This document shows positions 8,073 through 15,916 of a stretch of DNA of 64,000 bases, one piece after another; within the stretch, counting starts at the first letter, position 1; every line of letters starts with the position of its first letter. The position numbers were made by a program, and so were the translations under genes. The stretch comes from Bryobacter sp964387685 (lineage in GTDB: Bacteria; Acidobacteriota; Terriglobia; Bryobacterales; Bryobacteraceae), in the NCBI GenBank assembly GCA_964387685.1, contig CAYLXK010000001.1, positions 1 to 64,000 on the forward strand. The letters run 5' to 3'. Below the pieces are notes generated by a model. That model searched no databases and was not told the origin of the DNA. It was given only the letters and a program-made list of their open reading frames with translations.

Positions 8073-8834
8073 ATGGAGATGCGAACCCTGATCGTGGACG
8101 ACGAGCCGCTGGCGCGGCGGGTGTTGCGGGAAGAACTCGAGAACCTGGAGGGCGTAGCCATCGCGGGAGAAGCCGAGGATGGATTAAGCGCGCTGGCTAA
8201 GATCGAAGCGCTGCGGCCGGATTTAGTGTTCATCGATATACAAATGCCGGGGAAGAGCGGCCTCGAGGTGGTGCGGGAGTTTCGGGGCGGGGTGAATATG
8301 CCGGTCTTTGTTTTCGTGACGGCCTTCGACGAGCACGCCATTCGAGCGTTTGAGGCGGGGGCGATCGACTACCTGCTGAAGCCGGTAAGCCAGCAAAGGC
8401 TAGGCCAAGCGTTGGCCAAAGCAAAGCGTCTGCATGGCAATGCGGCGGAAAGCGCGGAGATGCTATCGCGCCAGCAGGAGGCGGCCGCGCCGGCGACCCG
8501 GCCGCAGCAACGGAGAATAGTGGGGCGCGCGGGCAAGGAATACTATTTGCTGAGCAGCGACGAGGTGCTGGCGTTTCAGGCGGAAGGGGAGCTTGTCTGG
8601 ATCTACACGCAGAAGCAGCGCTTTCTGGCCACCGTGACGCTGCGGGCGATTCAGGAGAAGCTGGCGGGGTTGAATTTTCACCGGATTCACCGCAACGCCT
8701 TGGTGAACATCGACCACGTGCGGAAGATGAGCGCGATCTCTAGCCAGCGCTGGATGCTGACGCTGTCCAACCAGCAGGAGTTCGTGGTGTCGAAGCGGCA
8801 GGCCAGCGCGGTGCAGGCGATCCTTAACTGGTAG
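8073..8834 (+). CDS. LytTR-family response regulator
   Basis: A 253-residue response regulator. The receiver domain (1-120) has the acidic pair in IVDDEP, the phospho-acceptor Asp55 in FIDIQMPG, and the conserved Lys in DYLLKPV. A short linker leads to a LytTR DNA-binding domain (about 150-250), with GKEYYLLSSDEVLAFQAEG and FHRIHRNALVNIDHV typical of that fold. It is the cognate partner of the preceding kinase. Starts at 8073 (ATG) or 8079 (ATG) are both possible; GGAGGGG precedes the first. The gene end overlaps by 11 bases the end of the convergent ABC-2 permease gene, a possible but unproven regulatory target. Confidence 0.92.
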   Translation: MEMRTLIVDDEPLARRVLREELENLEGVAIAGEAEDGLSALAKIEALRPDLVFIDIQMPGKSGLEVVREFRGGVNMPVFVFVTAFDEHAIRAFEAGAIDYLLKPVSQQRLGQALAKAKRLHGNAAESAEMLSRQQEAAAPATRPQQRRIVGRAGKEYYLLSSDEVLAFQAEGELVWIYTQKQRFLATVTLRAIQEKLAGLNFHRIHRNALVNIDHVRKMSAISSQRWMLTLSNQQEFVVSKRQASAVQAILNW

Positions 8835-10257
8835 GCGAGACGCCGCGCAGACGGGCAAAGGACGCGAGCAAGACGACGGCGGCAAGGGCAGCCAGGCCCG
8901 CCAAGGTGACCGCGACGCGGGAAAGAACGCTCGCATCCGATTCCTCTTCCCATTGGTAGCGGGGAAACTCGGCCGTTTGGGCACTGGTGAGCTTGGTTTT
9001 GGCAAAGACCTTGGGGAGGAAGTAGGCCTGCCATTGGCCGAAGAAACGATCGACGAGGCGCGTGAAGTGCTGGTAGCGGCCGAGGCTGGTGCCGGAGAGA
9101 TCGTTCAAGGCGGACTGGACCAAGATGGCCGGCGAGACAAAGCGGAAGGTGTCGACGAAGGACTGTTGCGCGGAGACTTGGCGGTCGAATTGGTCGAGGA
9201 TGGGCTGGACGCGGCGGTCGACTTCCATTTGCACGGCGTAACTGAGGCTGGCGAAATCGGGGGCGCCTTTTTCCTCGGGGACGAGCTCGGGATGGTCTTC
9301 CATGTACTTGGAAAGCAGGACACTGCCCTTGGATTGGGCTTCCTTGCCGGCGCTGCGCATGGCCTGGACCATTTCGACGCGGCTGGGAACGGGGTAGAGG
9401 CTGGTGGCGACGAGGTTGGCCAAGCTGGGGAGCACGAGCACAAAGGCCAGCCAGCAGCCGGCTAGCGTGAGGGCGTTGGTGGCCGAGGAAGCGCGGAAGG
9501 TGTTTACCAGAACGGCGAGGCCAAACCAGAAGGCCGTATAGAGGCTCATGAGCGCGATCCAAAGGCCGAGGCGGAGCCAGGCAGAGCTATCGGCGAGGTT
9601 GACGCCGGTGAGGGCCGCGCCGCCGAGCGTAAAGGCAAGCAACAAACCCAAGAGGAGGAGGCCGCGGAGGGCGATCTTGCCGAGGACGAGTTGCGAGAGC
9701 GTGAGCGGTTGAGAAAGGGCGAGGACGAGGGTGCCTTGCTCGCGCTCGGCCGAGATGAGGTTATAGCCGAGGGCGAGGATGACCAGGGGGAAGAGGGAGA
9801 TGAGGACGAAGGCGAGGTCAAAGCGGCCGGCGAGGAGATTGGTGGGATTTTCGATTTCGTCGCTAGCGAGGATGGCTTGCTTCGAACGGAGGTTGAGCTT
9901 GAAGTAGTAGGGATAGAGGTCGGATTGACCGATGGAGAGGGCGGCCAAGGGGGCGGGGGGCATGGCCAGATAAGGAGCGGCGGTGGTGCCGCCGATGGCG
10001 CCGGCGCTGCGCGGGTCCTGGAAGCCAGTAGGTTGAGCGCGGCCGGCCTCGATGTCGGAGAGAAGATCCCGGAGCTTGGATAGGCGCTCCTGTTCCTCCT
10101 GGGAGGCGGTCTGGAGGGTATTTTTTTGGAACTCGACCCAGCGTGCGCCGTTCCAGAGGCTGTAGCCAACGAGGGCGGCAAGGAGGAGGGCGACGGCCAG
10201 GAGAGTGCGGTCCGCCTTAAGGAGCCGCCATTCGTGTTGGAGGACGGTGGTGAACAT
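8824..10257 (-). CDS. ABC-2 type exporter permease, DUF3526-like
   Basis: A 477-residue membrane protein beginning MFTTVLQHEWRLLKADRT. It has one N-terminal membrane helix, a large extracytoplasmic loop (about residues 30-165), then a cluster of about five helices, including LIALMSLYTAFWFGLAVLV-like segments. A second loop and a final helix follow near the C-terminus. This is the layout of ABC-2 permeases of the DUF3526/NosY-like type, often encoded as pairs. The ATG at 10255-10257 lies 5 bases after the preceding permease stop, which suggests co-translation. Its 3' end overlaps the convergent response regulator gene. The substrate cannot be told from sequence. Confidence 0.85.
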   Translation of the reverse strand: MFTTVLQHEWRLLKADRTLLAVALLLAALVGYSLWNGARWVEFQKNTLQTASQEEQERLSKLRDLLSDIEAGRAQPTGFQDPRSAGAIGGTTAAPYLAMPPAPLAALSIGQSDLYPYYFKLNLRSKQAILASDEIENPTNLLAGRFDLAFVLISLFPLVILALGYNLISAEREQGTLVLALSQPLTLSQLVLGKIALRGLLLLGLLLAFTLGGAALTGVNLADSSAWLRLGLWIALMSLYTAFWFGLAVLVNTFRASSATNALTLAGCWLAFVLVLPSLANLVATSLYPVPSRVEMVQAMRSAGKEAQSKGSVLLSKYMEDHPELVPEEKGAPDFASLSYAVQMEVDRRVQPILDQFDRQVSAQQSFVDTFRFVSPAILVQSALNDLSGTSLGRYQHFTRLVDRFFGQWQAYFLPKVFAKTKLTSAQTAEFPRYQWEEESDASVLSRVAVTLAGLAALAAVVLLASFARLRGVSPTS

Positions 10258-10262
10258 GGAGG

Positions 10263-11663
10263 TTATTCCGCGGAGAGGCGGCGCGTGGCGGCCCAAGCCG
10301 CAGTGGCGCTAGCGGCGCAGGCCCAGAGCAGCAAGATGGCGAGGCTGTAGGCCTGTTGGCCGAGCACGACCGAGGTGGAGGGCGATTCGTAAACGAAGGG
10401 TCCGACTTTGGCCCAGAGAGAGTCGTCGGCCAAGTAGCCGCGTTCTTTCGAAGCGGGGTTGAGCTTGACGTCTTCGTTCATGATTTCGATGAAGTGGCGG
10501 CGGTAGCGTTCGGCGGCGACGGAGAAGTCGCGGAAGTGGGCGAAGTCGGTGGCGGCCAGGCCCATGGAAACGCTACGAATGGCGAGCAAAGGAGCGGCGA
10601 GGGCGCCGCTTTGCTGGACGCGATTCTGGGCTTCGAAGGTATCCCAGAGGGCGCCGTACTTTTGATCGTAGATGCGGTTGCCGAACTCTTCGCTCTCGTG
10701 GAGGGCGATGCCTTGGAAGTTGACGGGCAGGTCTTCGAGTTTGGCGACCTTGTATTCGGCGAGCACCTTCTTTTCGAGCGCCTTGTTGTCGGGGGCGTCG
10801 CGCAGGGCGAGATCCATGGAGCGGGTGAACTCGAGGCTGGAGGGCGTGGGGTAGAGGACGCGAGACAGATCGCTCATGAGGCGGGGAGCGGCGAGGCCGT
10901 TGAAGATCCAAAAGCCGAGCAGGCACACGAGGGCGAGACGGGAACTATTGGAAAGGGCGCTAACCGTGAGGGAGAGGCCGATGAAGGCGATGAAGTAAAG
11001 CAAGTAGCTGAACGTCATCCAGCCGAGACGGGGCAGATTAGCTGCAAAGGAACCACTGTCGCTGGCAAGCATTAACGCGGCCGAACCGAGGAGCGCGGCG
11101 GGCACCAGAAGCATGCCGAGGCCGCCGGCGACGCCGAGCGCTTTGCCCATGGCGAGTTGGGAGCGGGGTACGCCCATGCTGAGCAGGAGTCGCAGCGTGC
11201 CGTTTTCTCGTTCACCAGCAAAGGCCGAGAAGCTCATGAGGATGATAAGCAGGGGAAGCAGGAGTTGGAGGACGCTGGAAGCGGTGAGGTCGCCGAAGCG
11301 GGCAAGGGTGTTTGCGTCGCGCGCGGGCTTGTATTTGAATTCGTTTTGCTTGTGGGCTTCGAGCCAGACGGCGACGCCCGTGTAATTGTCCGCGCCGCGG
11401 TCGATCAGGGAGAGGGGGCTCTTGGGTTTGAAGGCGTAGACGCCGTAGTGGGCGGCGGAGTGGGGATTCTTTTTGCCCTGAGTGAGCCATTGCTCGCGGG
11501 TTTGGGCGCGGGCCTGTTCGTGTTGGCGGTTGACTTCCGAGTATTGCTTCCAGCCCATGGCGACGCTGAGGAGAAGGAGGGTGAGGATGATGGCGCTGGC
11601 GGCCTGGAAGCGGCCATCGGAGCGCATTTCGAGGATTTCTTTTTGGGCGATGTGAAGGATCAT
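10263..11663 (-). CDS. ABC-2 type exporter permease, DUF3526-like
   Basis: A 466-residue membrane protein paralogous in layout to the next gene. It begins MILHIAQKEILEMRSDGRFQ, then has a membrane helix (ILTLLLLSVAMGW) and a long periplasmic loop. The motif MSFSAFAGERENGTLRLLLS, where ABC-2 permeases contact the ATPase, is followed by several helices and a C-terminal helix. The Shine-Dalgarno AGGAG sits about 8 bases before the ATG. It lies 14 bases downstream of the ATPase gene and 5 bases upstream of the second permease gene. The three genes therefore form one exporter operon with a heterodimeric membrane part. Confidence 0.87.
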   Translation of the reverse strand: MILHIAQKEILEMRSDGRFQAASAIILTLLLLSVAMGWKQYSEVNRQHEQARAQTREQWLTQGKKNPHSAAHYGVYAFKPKSPLSLIDRGADNYTGVAVWLEAHKQNEFKYKPARDANTLARFGDLTASSVLQLLLPLLIILMSFSAFAGERENGTLRLLLSMGVPRSQLAMGKALGVAGGLGMLLVPAALLGSAALMLASDSGSFAANLPRLGWMTFSYLLYFIAFIGLSLTVSALSNSSRLALVCLLGFWIFNGLAAPRLMSDLSRVLYPTPSSLEFTRSMDLALRDAPDNKALEKKVLAEYKVAKLEDLPVNFQGIALHESEEFGNRIYDQKYGALWDTFEAQNRVQQSGALAAPLLAIRSVSMGLAATDFAHFRDFSVAAERYRRHFIEIMNEDVKLNPASKERGYLADDSLWAKVGPFVYESPSTSVVLGQQAYSLAILLLWACAASATAAWAATRRLSAE

Positions 11664-11677
11664 GGCAGATCTCCTGG

Positions 11678-12382
11678 CTAGTCGTGCATGTGTTCAAGGT
11701 AGATGCGTTCGAGGTCGGCGTGGCCGAACTCGTCCGTGTTGAGCACCTGGCGAAGAACGCCCTGGCGCATGATGCCGACGCGGGTGCCGTCTTCTTTGGC
11801 GCGGAAGAGATCGTGGGTGGCCATGAGGACGGCGGTGCCTTGGGAGGCGAGCTTACGGATGAGCTGGGAGAATTCGTTGGAGGCTTTGGGGTCGAGGCCG
11901 CTGGTGGGCTCGTCGAGGAGGAGGGCTTTGGCCTGCTTGGCCATCGCGATGGCGATGACGATCTTTTGGCGCATGCCTTTGGAGTAGGTGGCGACTTTGC
12001 GGGCTTCGGCGCCGGAGGGGAGGTCAACGGCGCGGAGGTATTCGAGGAGTTTCGGCTTGGGTTGGGCGCCGCCGCTGGCAAGGGTCGCGAAGTAGTCGAG
12101 GTTTTCAAGACCCGTGAGGTTGCGGTAAAGGCTGACCTGCTCAGGGATGTAGGCGATGAACTTTTTCGATTCCAGGGGCTCGCGGACGACGTCGAGGCCG
12201 TTGATTTTGGCCTGGCCGGAGGTGGGCTGGAGGAAGTTGAGGAAGAGGTTGATGGTGGTGGTTTTGCCTGCGCCGTTGGCGCCGAGGAGGCAGAAGATCT
12301 CGCCGGGTTTGACCGCAAGATTGAGAGACTGCAGCGCCGTTTGGGCCCCGAAACTTTTCGTCAGGTCGATGGCTTCGAGCAT
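11678..12382 (-). CDS. ABC transporter ATP-binding protein
   Basis: A 234-residue nucleotide-binding subunit. Walker A is GANGAGKTT (about residue 35-43), the signature is YSKGMRQK, a variant of LSGGQ typical of ABC-2/NatA-like ATPases, and Walker B is ALLLDEPTSGLD; the switch His is in MATHDL. It is the first gene of the operon, followed by two ABC-2 permeases, and should energise export through them. The pair divergent to it is a small exported protein gene. The substrate is unknown; DUF3526-type systems are linked to diverse exports. Confidence 0.93.
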   Translation of the reverse strand: MLEAIDLTKSFGAQTALQSLNLAVKPGEIFCLLGANGAGKTTTINLFLNFLQPTSGQAKINGLDVVREPLESKKFIAYIPEQVSLYRNLTGLENLDYFATLASGGAQPKPKLLEYLRAVDLPSGAEARKVATYSKGMRQKIVIAIAMAKQAKALLLDEPTSGLDPKASNEFSQLIRKLASQGTAVLMATHDLFRAKEDGTRVGIMRQGVLRQVLNTDEFGHADLERIYLEHMHD

Positions 12383-12467
12383 AGATTCAGATTGTAAACC
12401 TGCGGAAATGAGCGCCAGACAAGATTCTGACGAGCGGAGGGCGGCTTCGGGTGAGCGGGGTGAGGGC

Positions 12468-12497
12468 TTTCCAAAGAGGAGCGGCCTCGTGTATACT
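12468..12497 (+). promoter_or_regulatory. Sigma-70-like promoter of the small exported protein gene
   Basis: TTTCCA (12468-12473), an 18-base spacer, and TATACT (12492-12497), 25 bases before the ATG at 12523. The -10 matches the consensus in five of six bases. The segment lies between divergent genes. Confidence 0.5.
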
Positions 12498-12522
12498 TTC
12501 GCTGGAAGGAACTATTCCAAAA

Positions 12523-12837
12523 ATGAAGAAAATTTTCGCTCTCACCCTTACCTTTGGCGCGATGGCTTTTGCAGAAAGCTGGAACGGCACGATCGTGGAT
12601 TCCGGCTGCAAAACGAAGGACCTGGCGAGCCACACGAAGCAGTGTGCGCTAGGTTGCGCCAAGAGCGGCTTCGGCGTGGTGCTGGCCGACGGCAAGTTTG
12701 TGAAGTTCGATGAAGCCGGCAATGCGAAGGCGGTGGAAGCCTTGAATGCCACCAAGAAGACGAACGACCTGAAGGGCAAAGTGACCGGCAAGTTGGACGG
12801 CGACGTGATCAAGGTCGAGACGATCGAGATCCTCTAG
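12523..12837 (+). CDS. Small exported protein of unknown function
   Basis: A 104-residue protein with the signal peptide MKKIFALTLTFGAMAFAES. The mature part begins WNGTIVDSGCKTKDLASHT and contains three cysteines (GCKTK, then QCALGCAKSG), followed by an OB-like strand series LKGKVTGKLDGDVIKVETIE. The pattern 'G-T-I-V-D-x-x-C ... C-A-x-x-C-A-K' recurs in small exported acidobacterial proteins of unknown function; I cannot assign a role. It has its own promoter and a strong intrinsic terminator, so it is a stand-alone transcript, possibly abundant. The start is set by the signal peptide; GGAAGGA lies 13-20 bases upstream. Confidence 0.82.
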   Translation: MKKIFALTLTFGAMAFAESWNGTIVDSGCKTKDLASHTKQCALGCAKSGFGVVLADGKFVKFDEAGNAKAVEALNATKKTNDLKGKVTGKLDGDVIKVETIEIL

Positions 12838-12864
12838 TTTTTTCTGAGTTAAGTTCATAAGCAT

Positions 12865-13278
12865 TTAGCCGCCCGGCCATTCGCCGGGCGGTTTTGCTTT
12901 GTAGAGGGCGAGCCATGCGGGGTAGACGGGTGGGTTCTCGAGCCAGGTGCGTAGGTGTAGAAGGATGGGTGCGCGGGTAGGGTCCTTTTTGAGCGCGAAG
13001 TCCGCATGGCGGCGGGCATCGAGGACCAGAGTGCGGGCGGCGGCGGGTTCGTCGGCGTAGGTGGCGGAGAGTGCGATCAGGGTCCGCTCGAGGGCGTCGG
13101 GGCTATCCTGGCGGACGCCTTCGACGAGGGGGTGAAGCGGAATCCCGCTGAGGCGCAGCTTCTTGCGCAGGTATCCACGGGAGAGAGCGGTTTCGGCAAG
13201 CAGGCGCTCGAAGGTGGGCGGATCAATTTTTTCGAGGCCGGCGAGGAGAGACGGGAGTTGGGATCTTGACTTCCCCAC
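12865..13278 (-). CDS. Hypothetical protein downstream of mltG
   Basis: A 137-residue, largely helical protein with no signal peptide and no membrane segment. It starts at GTG (13276-13278), 56 bases inside the mltG 3' end in another frame. Features visible are FERLLAETALSRGYLRKKLRLSG near the N-terminus (here a leucine/arginine-rich helix pair) and RHADFALKKDPTRAPILLHL near residue 100. I do not recognise a family. The short leucine-rich repeats could be a helical bundle. Its last codons lie in the stem of the terminator of the convergent gene. The coding assignment rests on position and composition, so confidence is moderate. Confidence 0.55.
   Translation of the reverse strand: MGKSRSQLPSLLAGLEKIDPPTFERLLAETALSRGYLRKKLRLSGIPLHPLVEGVRQDSPDALERTLIALSATYADEPAAARTLVLDARRHADFALKKDPTRAPILLHLRTWLENPPVYPAWLALYKAKPPGEWPGG
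12869..12895 (+). terminator. Intrinsic terminator
   Basis: CCGCCCGGC (12869-12877), a 5-base loop, GCCGGGCGG (12883-12891), then TTTT. The 9-bp perfect GC stem with a U tract follows the small exported protein gene by about 30 bases. It overlaps the final codons of the convergent minus-strand gene. Confidence 0.85.
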
Positions 13279-14248
13279 GACGATAGTTTTTCACGGCGAC
13301 GTTGTGTTGGTCGAGGGATTTAGAGAAGACGTGGCGGCCGGTGGAGTTGGGCTCCGCTACGAAGAAAATGGCGTCGGTGGATGCGGGATGGGCGGCGGCG
13401 CGCAGGGATTCCAGGCCCGGATTGGCGATGGGGCCGGGGGGGAGGCCGGTGTGCCGGTAGGTGTTGTAGGGATTTTGACTGTCGAGATCGGAACGGTAGA
13501 TTTTGCCGCGGTAACGGCCCTCGAGTTGGGAGGCGTAGATCACGGTGGGGTCGCATTCGAGCTTCATGCCGGCGGCGAGGCGGTTCGAAAAAAGGCCCGC
13601 GATCTTGGGGCGCTCGTCGGGAACGGCGCTTTCTTTCTCGACAAGAGAGGCGAGGGTGACCAGCTCGTGAATTTTCTCGGGGGGCAGGTTTAGATTGCGG
13701 GCGGAATCGCGGAATTGATCGACCAGACGGCGGCAGAGAGCTTCAGCGGTTAGCTTGCGGGGCAGGCGATAGGTGGAGGGGAAAAGGTAGCCTTCGAGGC
13801 TCCTGGCTTGCGGCACCAGATCGCGAACGAGGCTGGGATTCCAGGCAACGCGGAGGAAGTCTTGGGGAGCGAGGATCTTGTCTTTTTCGAGGAGGCGGGC
13901 GATGTCAAAGATCGAAGAGCCTTCGGGGATGGTCCATTCGCGGTAGTAGATTTCGCCGCGGGCGATTTTGGCGAGGACGGCGTCGGCGGAGGATTCTTTG
14001 AGAAAAGAATATTCACCGGCCTGGAACTTGGCTTGGGGGTGGGAGAGGCGGAAGGCCCAGGCCTGGAGGGGCGAACGAAGGAGGCCGGCGTGTTCGAGGA
14101 TCTGGCCAATGCGGAGAGTGGAAGAGCCGCGGGGGATCTCAACCACGACCTCGCGGTCGAGCGGAATGAAAGGCTGACGGAGGGTGAGCCAGACGAGCGC
14201 GGCGGCGGTGAGGAGCAAAAGGATGATGAGAGCGAGGAGCTTTTTCAG
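13223..14248 (-). CDS. mltG: Endolytic transglycosylase MltG
   Basis: MltG cleaves nascent peptidoglycan glycan strands at the inner membrane. The sequence has an N-terminal membrane anchor, a LysM-like stretch (VEIPRGSSTLRIGQILEHAG), and the YceG core with LEGYLFPSTYRL, the catalytic glutamate region LASLVEKESAVPDER, and YNTYRHTGLPPGPIANPG. I place the start at CTG 14248 (complement), which gives MKKLLALIILLLLTAAALVW, a complete signal anchor. It overlaps the ruvX stop as CTGA and has GGAGG 4-5 bases upstream. The alternative start TTG at 14218 removes half of the anchor. Total length is 341 residues, normal for the family. Confidence 0.93.
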   Translation of the reverse strand: MKKLLALIILLLLTAAALVWLTLRQPFIPLDREVVVEIPRGSSTLRIGQILEHAGLLRSPLQAWAFRLSHPQAKFQAGEYSFLKESSADAVLAKIARGEIYYREWTIPEGSSIFDIARLLEKDKILAPQDFLRVAWNPSLVRDLVPQARSLEGYLFPSTYRLPRKLTAEALCRRLVDQFRDSARNLNLPPEKIHELVTLASLVEKESAVPDERPKIAGLFSNRLAAGMKLECDPTVIYASQLEGRYRGKIYRSDLDSQNPYNTYRHTGLPPGPIANPGLESLRAAAHPASTDAIFFVAEPNSTGRHVFSKSLDQHNVAVKNYRRGEVKIPTPVSPRRPRKN

Positions 14249-14676
14249 ATTTCCTCCAAAGAGAGCAGATAGCTTTCCAGCAAGAGTGTGGCGGCAATGG
14301 CGTCGACTTTGCCCTTGCGGTCTTCGCGCTTGAGGCCGTCCTGGTCCAGGAGGCGGTGGGCCTGGGAACTGGTGAGGCGTTCGTCCCAGAACTGGACGGG
14401 GATGCCGCTTTGGGCGTGGAGTTTGGCGGCAAATTCGCGAGCGTCGGCGGCCAGGGGGGACTCGTCGCCGGACATGTATTTCGGGTCGCCGACGAGGAAG
14501 AGGGTGATTTCGCGTTCGCGGGCGAGGCGGGTGAGGGAAGCGAGGTCTTGGCGGACGCGGCCGCGGGTGAAGGTGGGAAGAGGCTGCGCCGTTATGCCAA
14601 GAGGGTCGGAAATGGCGAGGCCGATGCGCCTTTTTCCATAATCGAGGGCTAAAATTCGTCCTTCAAGTTGAGCCAC
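14245..14676 (-). CDS. ruvX: Holliday-junction resolvase-like protein RuvX (YqgF)
   Basis: A 143-residue RNase H-fold protein of the YqgF family, involved in 16S rRNA 5'-end maturation and possibly Holliday junction resolution. It shows the first acidic motif ILALDYGKRRIGLAISD, then PVQFWDERLTSSQAH and the C-terminal DAIAATLLLESYL, all conserved in the family. The start is GTG (14674-14676). The stop TGA overlaps the mltG start by two bases, so the two genes are translationally coupled; a ruvX-mltG pair is a common bacterial arrangement. The AI-2E family gene diverges 39 bases away. Confidence 0.94.
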   Translation of the reverse strand: MAQLEGRILALDYGKRRIGLAISDPLGITAQPLPTFTRGRVRQDLASLTRLAREREITLFLVGDPKYMSGDESPLAADAREFAAKLHAQSGIPVQFWDERLTSSQAHRLLDQDGLKREDRKGKVDAIAATLLLESYLLSLEEI

Positions 14677-14715
14677 GGCGTATGACTCTTCTAGTATGGA
14701 GGAACGGGTCTGGGT

Positions 14716-15915
14716 TTGACTGTGGAAACTTCCAGCGACGAAAGGTCGGCTCCCGCCGAAAGAGCGGCAGGGGCGGGGAGGAACACGCCGTCGACGGCAG
14801 CGAACGTGATCGCGTTTGCGTGCGTAATTGCGCTGCTGTATGTGGGGCGGGCGTTTTTTGTAACACTCATCAGCGCGATCATCATCACCTTCATTTTGCA
14901 GCCGTTTGTGTTGTGGTTCATGAGAATGAAACTGCCGCGCTCGGTGGCGAGTTTCCTGGTGTGCACGATTTTCGTCCTGCTGGTTTACTTTGCCGGGCTG
15001 GGGCTGGTGACGCAGGCGAGTGGGCTCATCGACGATATGCCCGCGTATAGTCAGCGGGTGGGCGAGTTGATTGAAGGGGCGGCCGACACGCTGAACGATC
15101 TAGAGAAGAGTGTGGGGCAGATTATGCCCAAGAAACTGCAGGAGGCGCCGCCTGTGATGGTCGAAGTGCCGGCCAAGAAGGGAAGGCGCACGAGGACCCC
15201 GGTGGCAGCCGCACCGGCGCCGGACCCCAATGCGCCACCGCCAATCCAAGAGGTGCGCATCGCCGAGGAGCGGAGCCCTTTGCTCTCGTTCATCTATGAG
15301 CGGTGGGAGACGCTGTATAACGTCTTGCTGATGATGAGCTTCGTGCCCTTTCTGGTGTACTTCATGCTGAGTTGGAGCGATCACATCCAGAGGGCGTTCC
15401 TGAGCTTGTTTGAAGGGTCGGACCGGAGCGTGGCGTCGAAGAGCCTAGAGGGTGTGGCGCAGATGGCACGCGCGTATATGGCTGGAAACTTTGTGCTGGG
15501 CGTGATGCTCGCGATCTTGAGCACCGTGTTTTTCCTGCTGATCAAGCTACCGTATCCGCTGCTGATTGGGCCGCTGAGCGGGTTCTTAAGTCTAGTGCCG
15601 TATATCGGGTTGCCGCTGGCGCTGGCGCCGCCGTTTCTGGCCGCGCTGCCGGTTTATTCCAAGTGGGGTGCGTACCTGATCATCAGCAGCGTGGTGGGGA
15701 CGCTGCATTTGTTTGCGCTGAATTTGCTGTATCCGAAGATTGTAGGCGCGCGGGTGCATCTGAATCCGCTGTCGGTGACGGTGGCGCTGATGTTCTGGGG
15801 CCTGATCTGGGGAGGGATTGGCCTGGTGCTGGCGGTGCCGATCGTCGCCGGCGTGAAGGCAGTTTGCGATAACGTAGCATCATTGAGACCGTACGGAAAA
15901 CTGCTTGGAGACTAA
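14716..15915 (+). CDS. AI-2E family (PerM-like) transporter
   Basis: A 399-residue polytopic membrane protein. The N-terminal 35 residues are charged and cytoplasmic. Two paired helix clusters (residues about 35-105 and 205-390) carry the AI-2E_transport pattern, including VPFLVYFMLS, VPYIGLPLALAPP and LYPKIVGARVHLNPL. A proline/alanine-rich soluble insert (about residues 145-190) separates them. Family members export AI-2 or act as Na+/H+ antiporters; the substrate here is unknown. The start is probably TTG 14716, with GGAGGA at 14698-14703; GTG at 14722 is an alternative. The next gene begins one base after the stop. Confidence 0.88.
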   Translation: MTVETSSDERSAPAERAAGAGRNTPSTAANVIAFACVIALLYVGRAFFVTLISAIIITFILQPFVLWFMRMKLPRSVASFLVCTIFVLLVYFAGLGLVTQASGLIDDMPAYSQRVGELIEGAADTLNDLEKSVGQIMPKKLQEAPPVMVEVPAKKGRRTRTPVAAAPAPDPNAPPPIQEVRIAEERSPLLSFIYERWETLYNVLLMMSFVPFLVYFMLSWSDHIQRAFLSLFEGSDRSVASKSLEGVAQMARAYMAGNFVLGVMLAILSTVFFLLIKLPYPLLIGPLSGFLSLVPYIGLPLALAPPFLAALPVYSKWGAYLIISSVVGTLHLFALNLLYPKIVGARVHLNPLSVTVALMFWGLIWGGIGLVLAVPIVAGVKAVCDNVASLRPYGKLLGD

Positions 15916-15916
15916 A

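Noticed and set aside
11212..12318. Long minus-strand frame across the ABC ATPase and permease genes
   Set aside because: Rich in Pro, Ser and Arg, out of frame with two clear genes that have Walker motifs and membrane helices.
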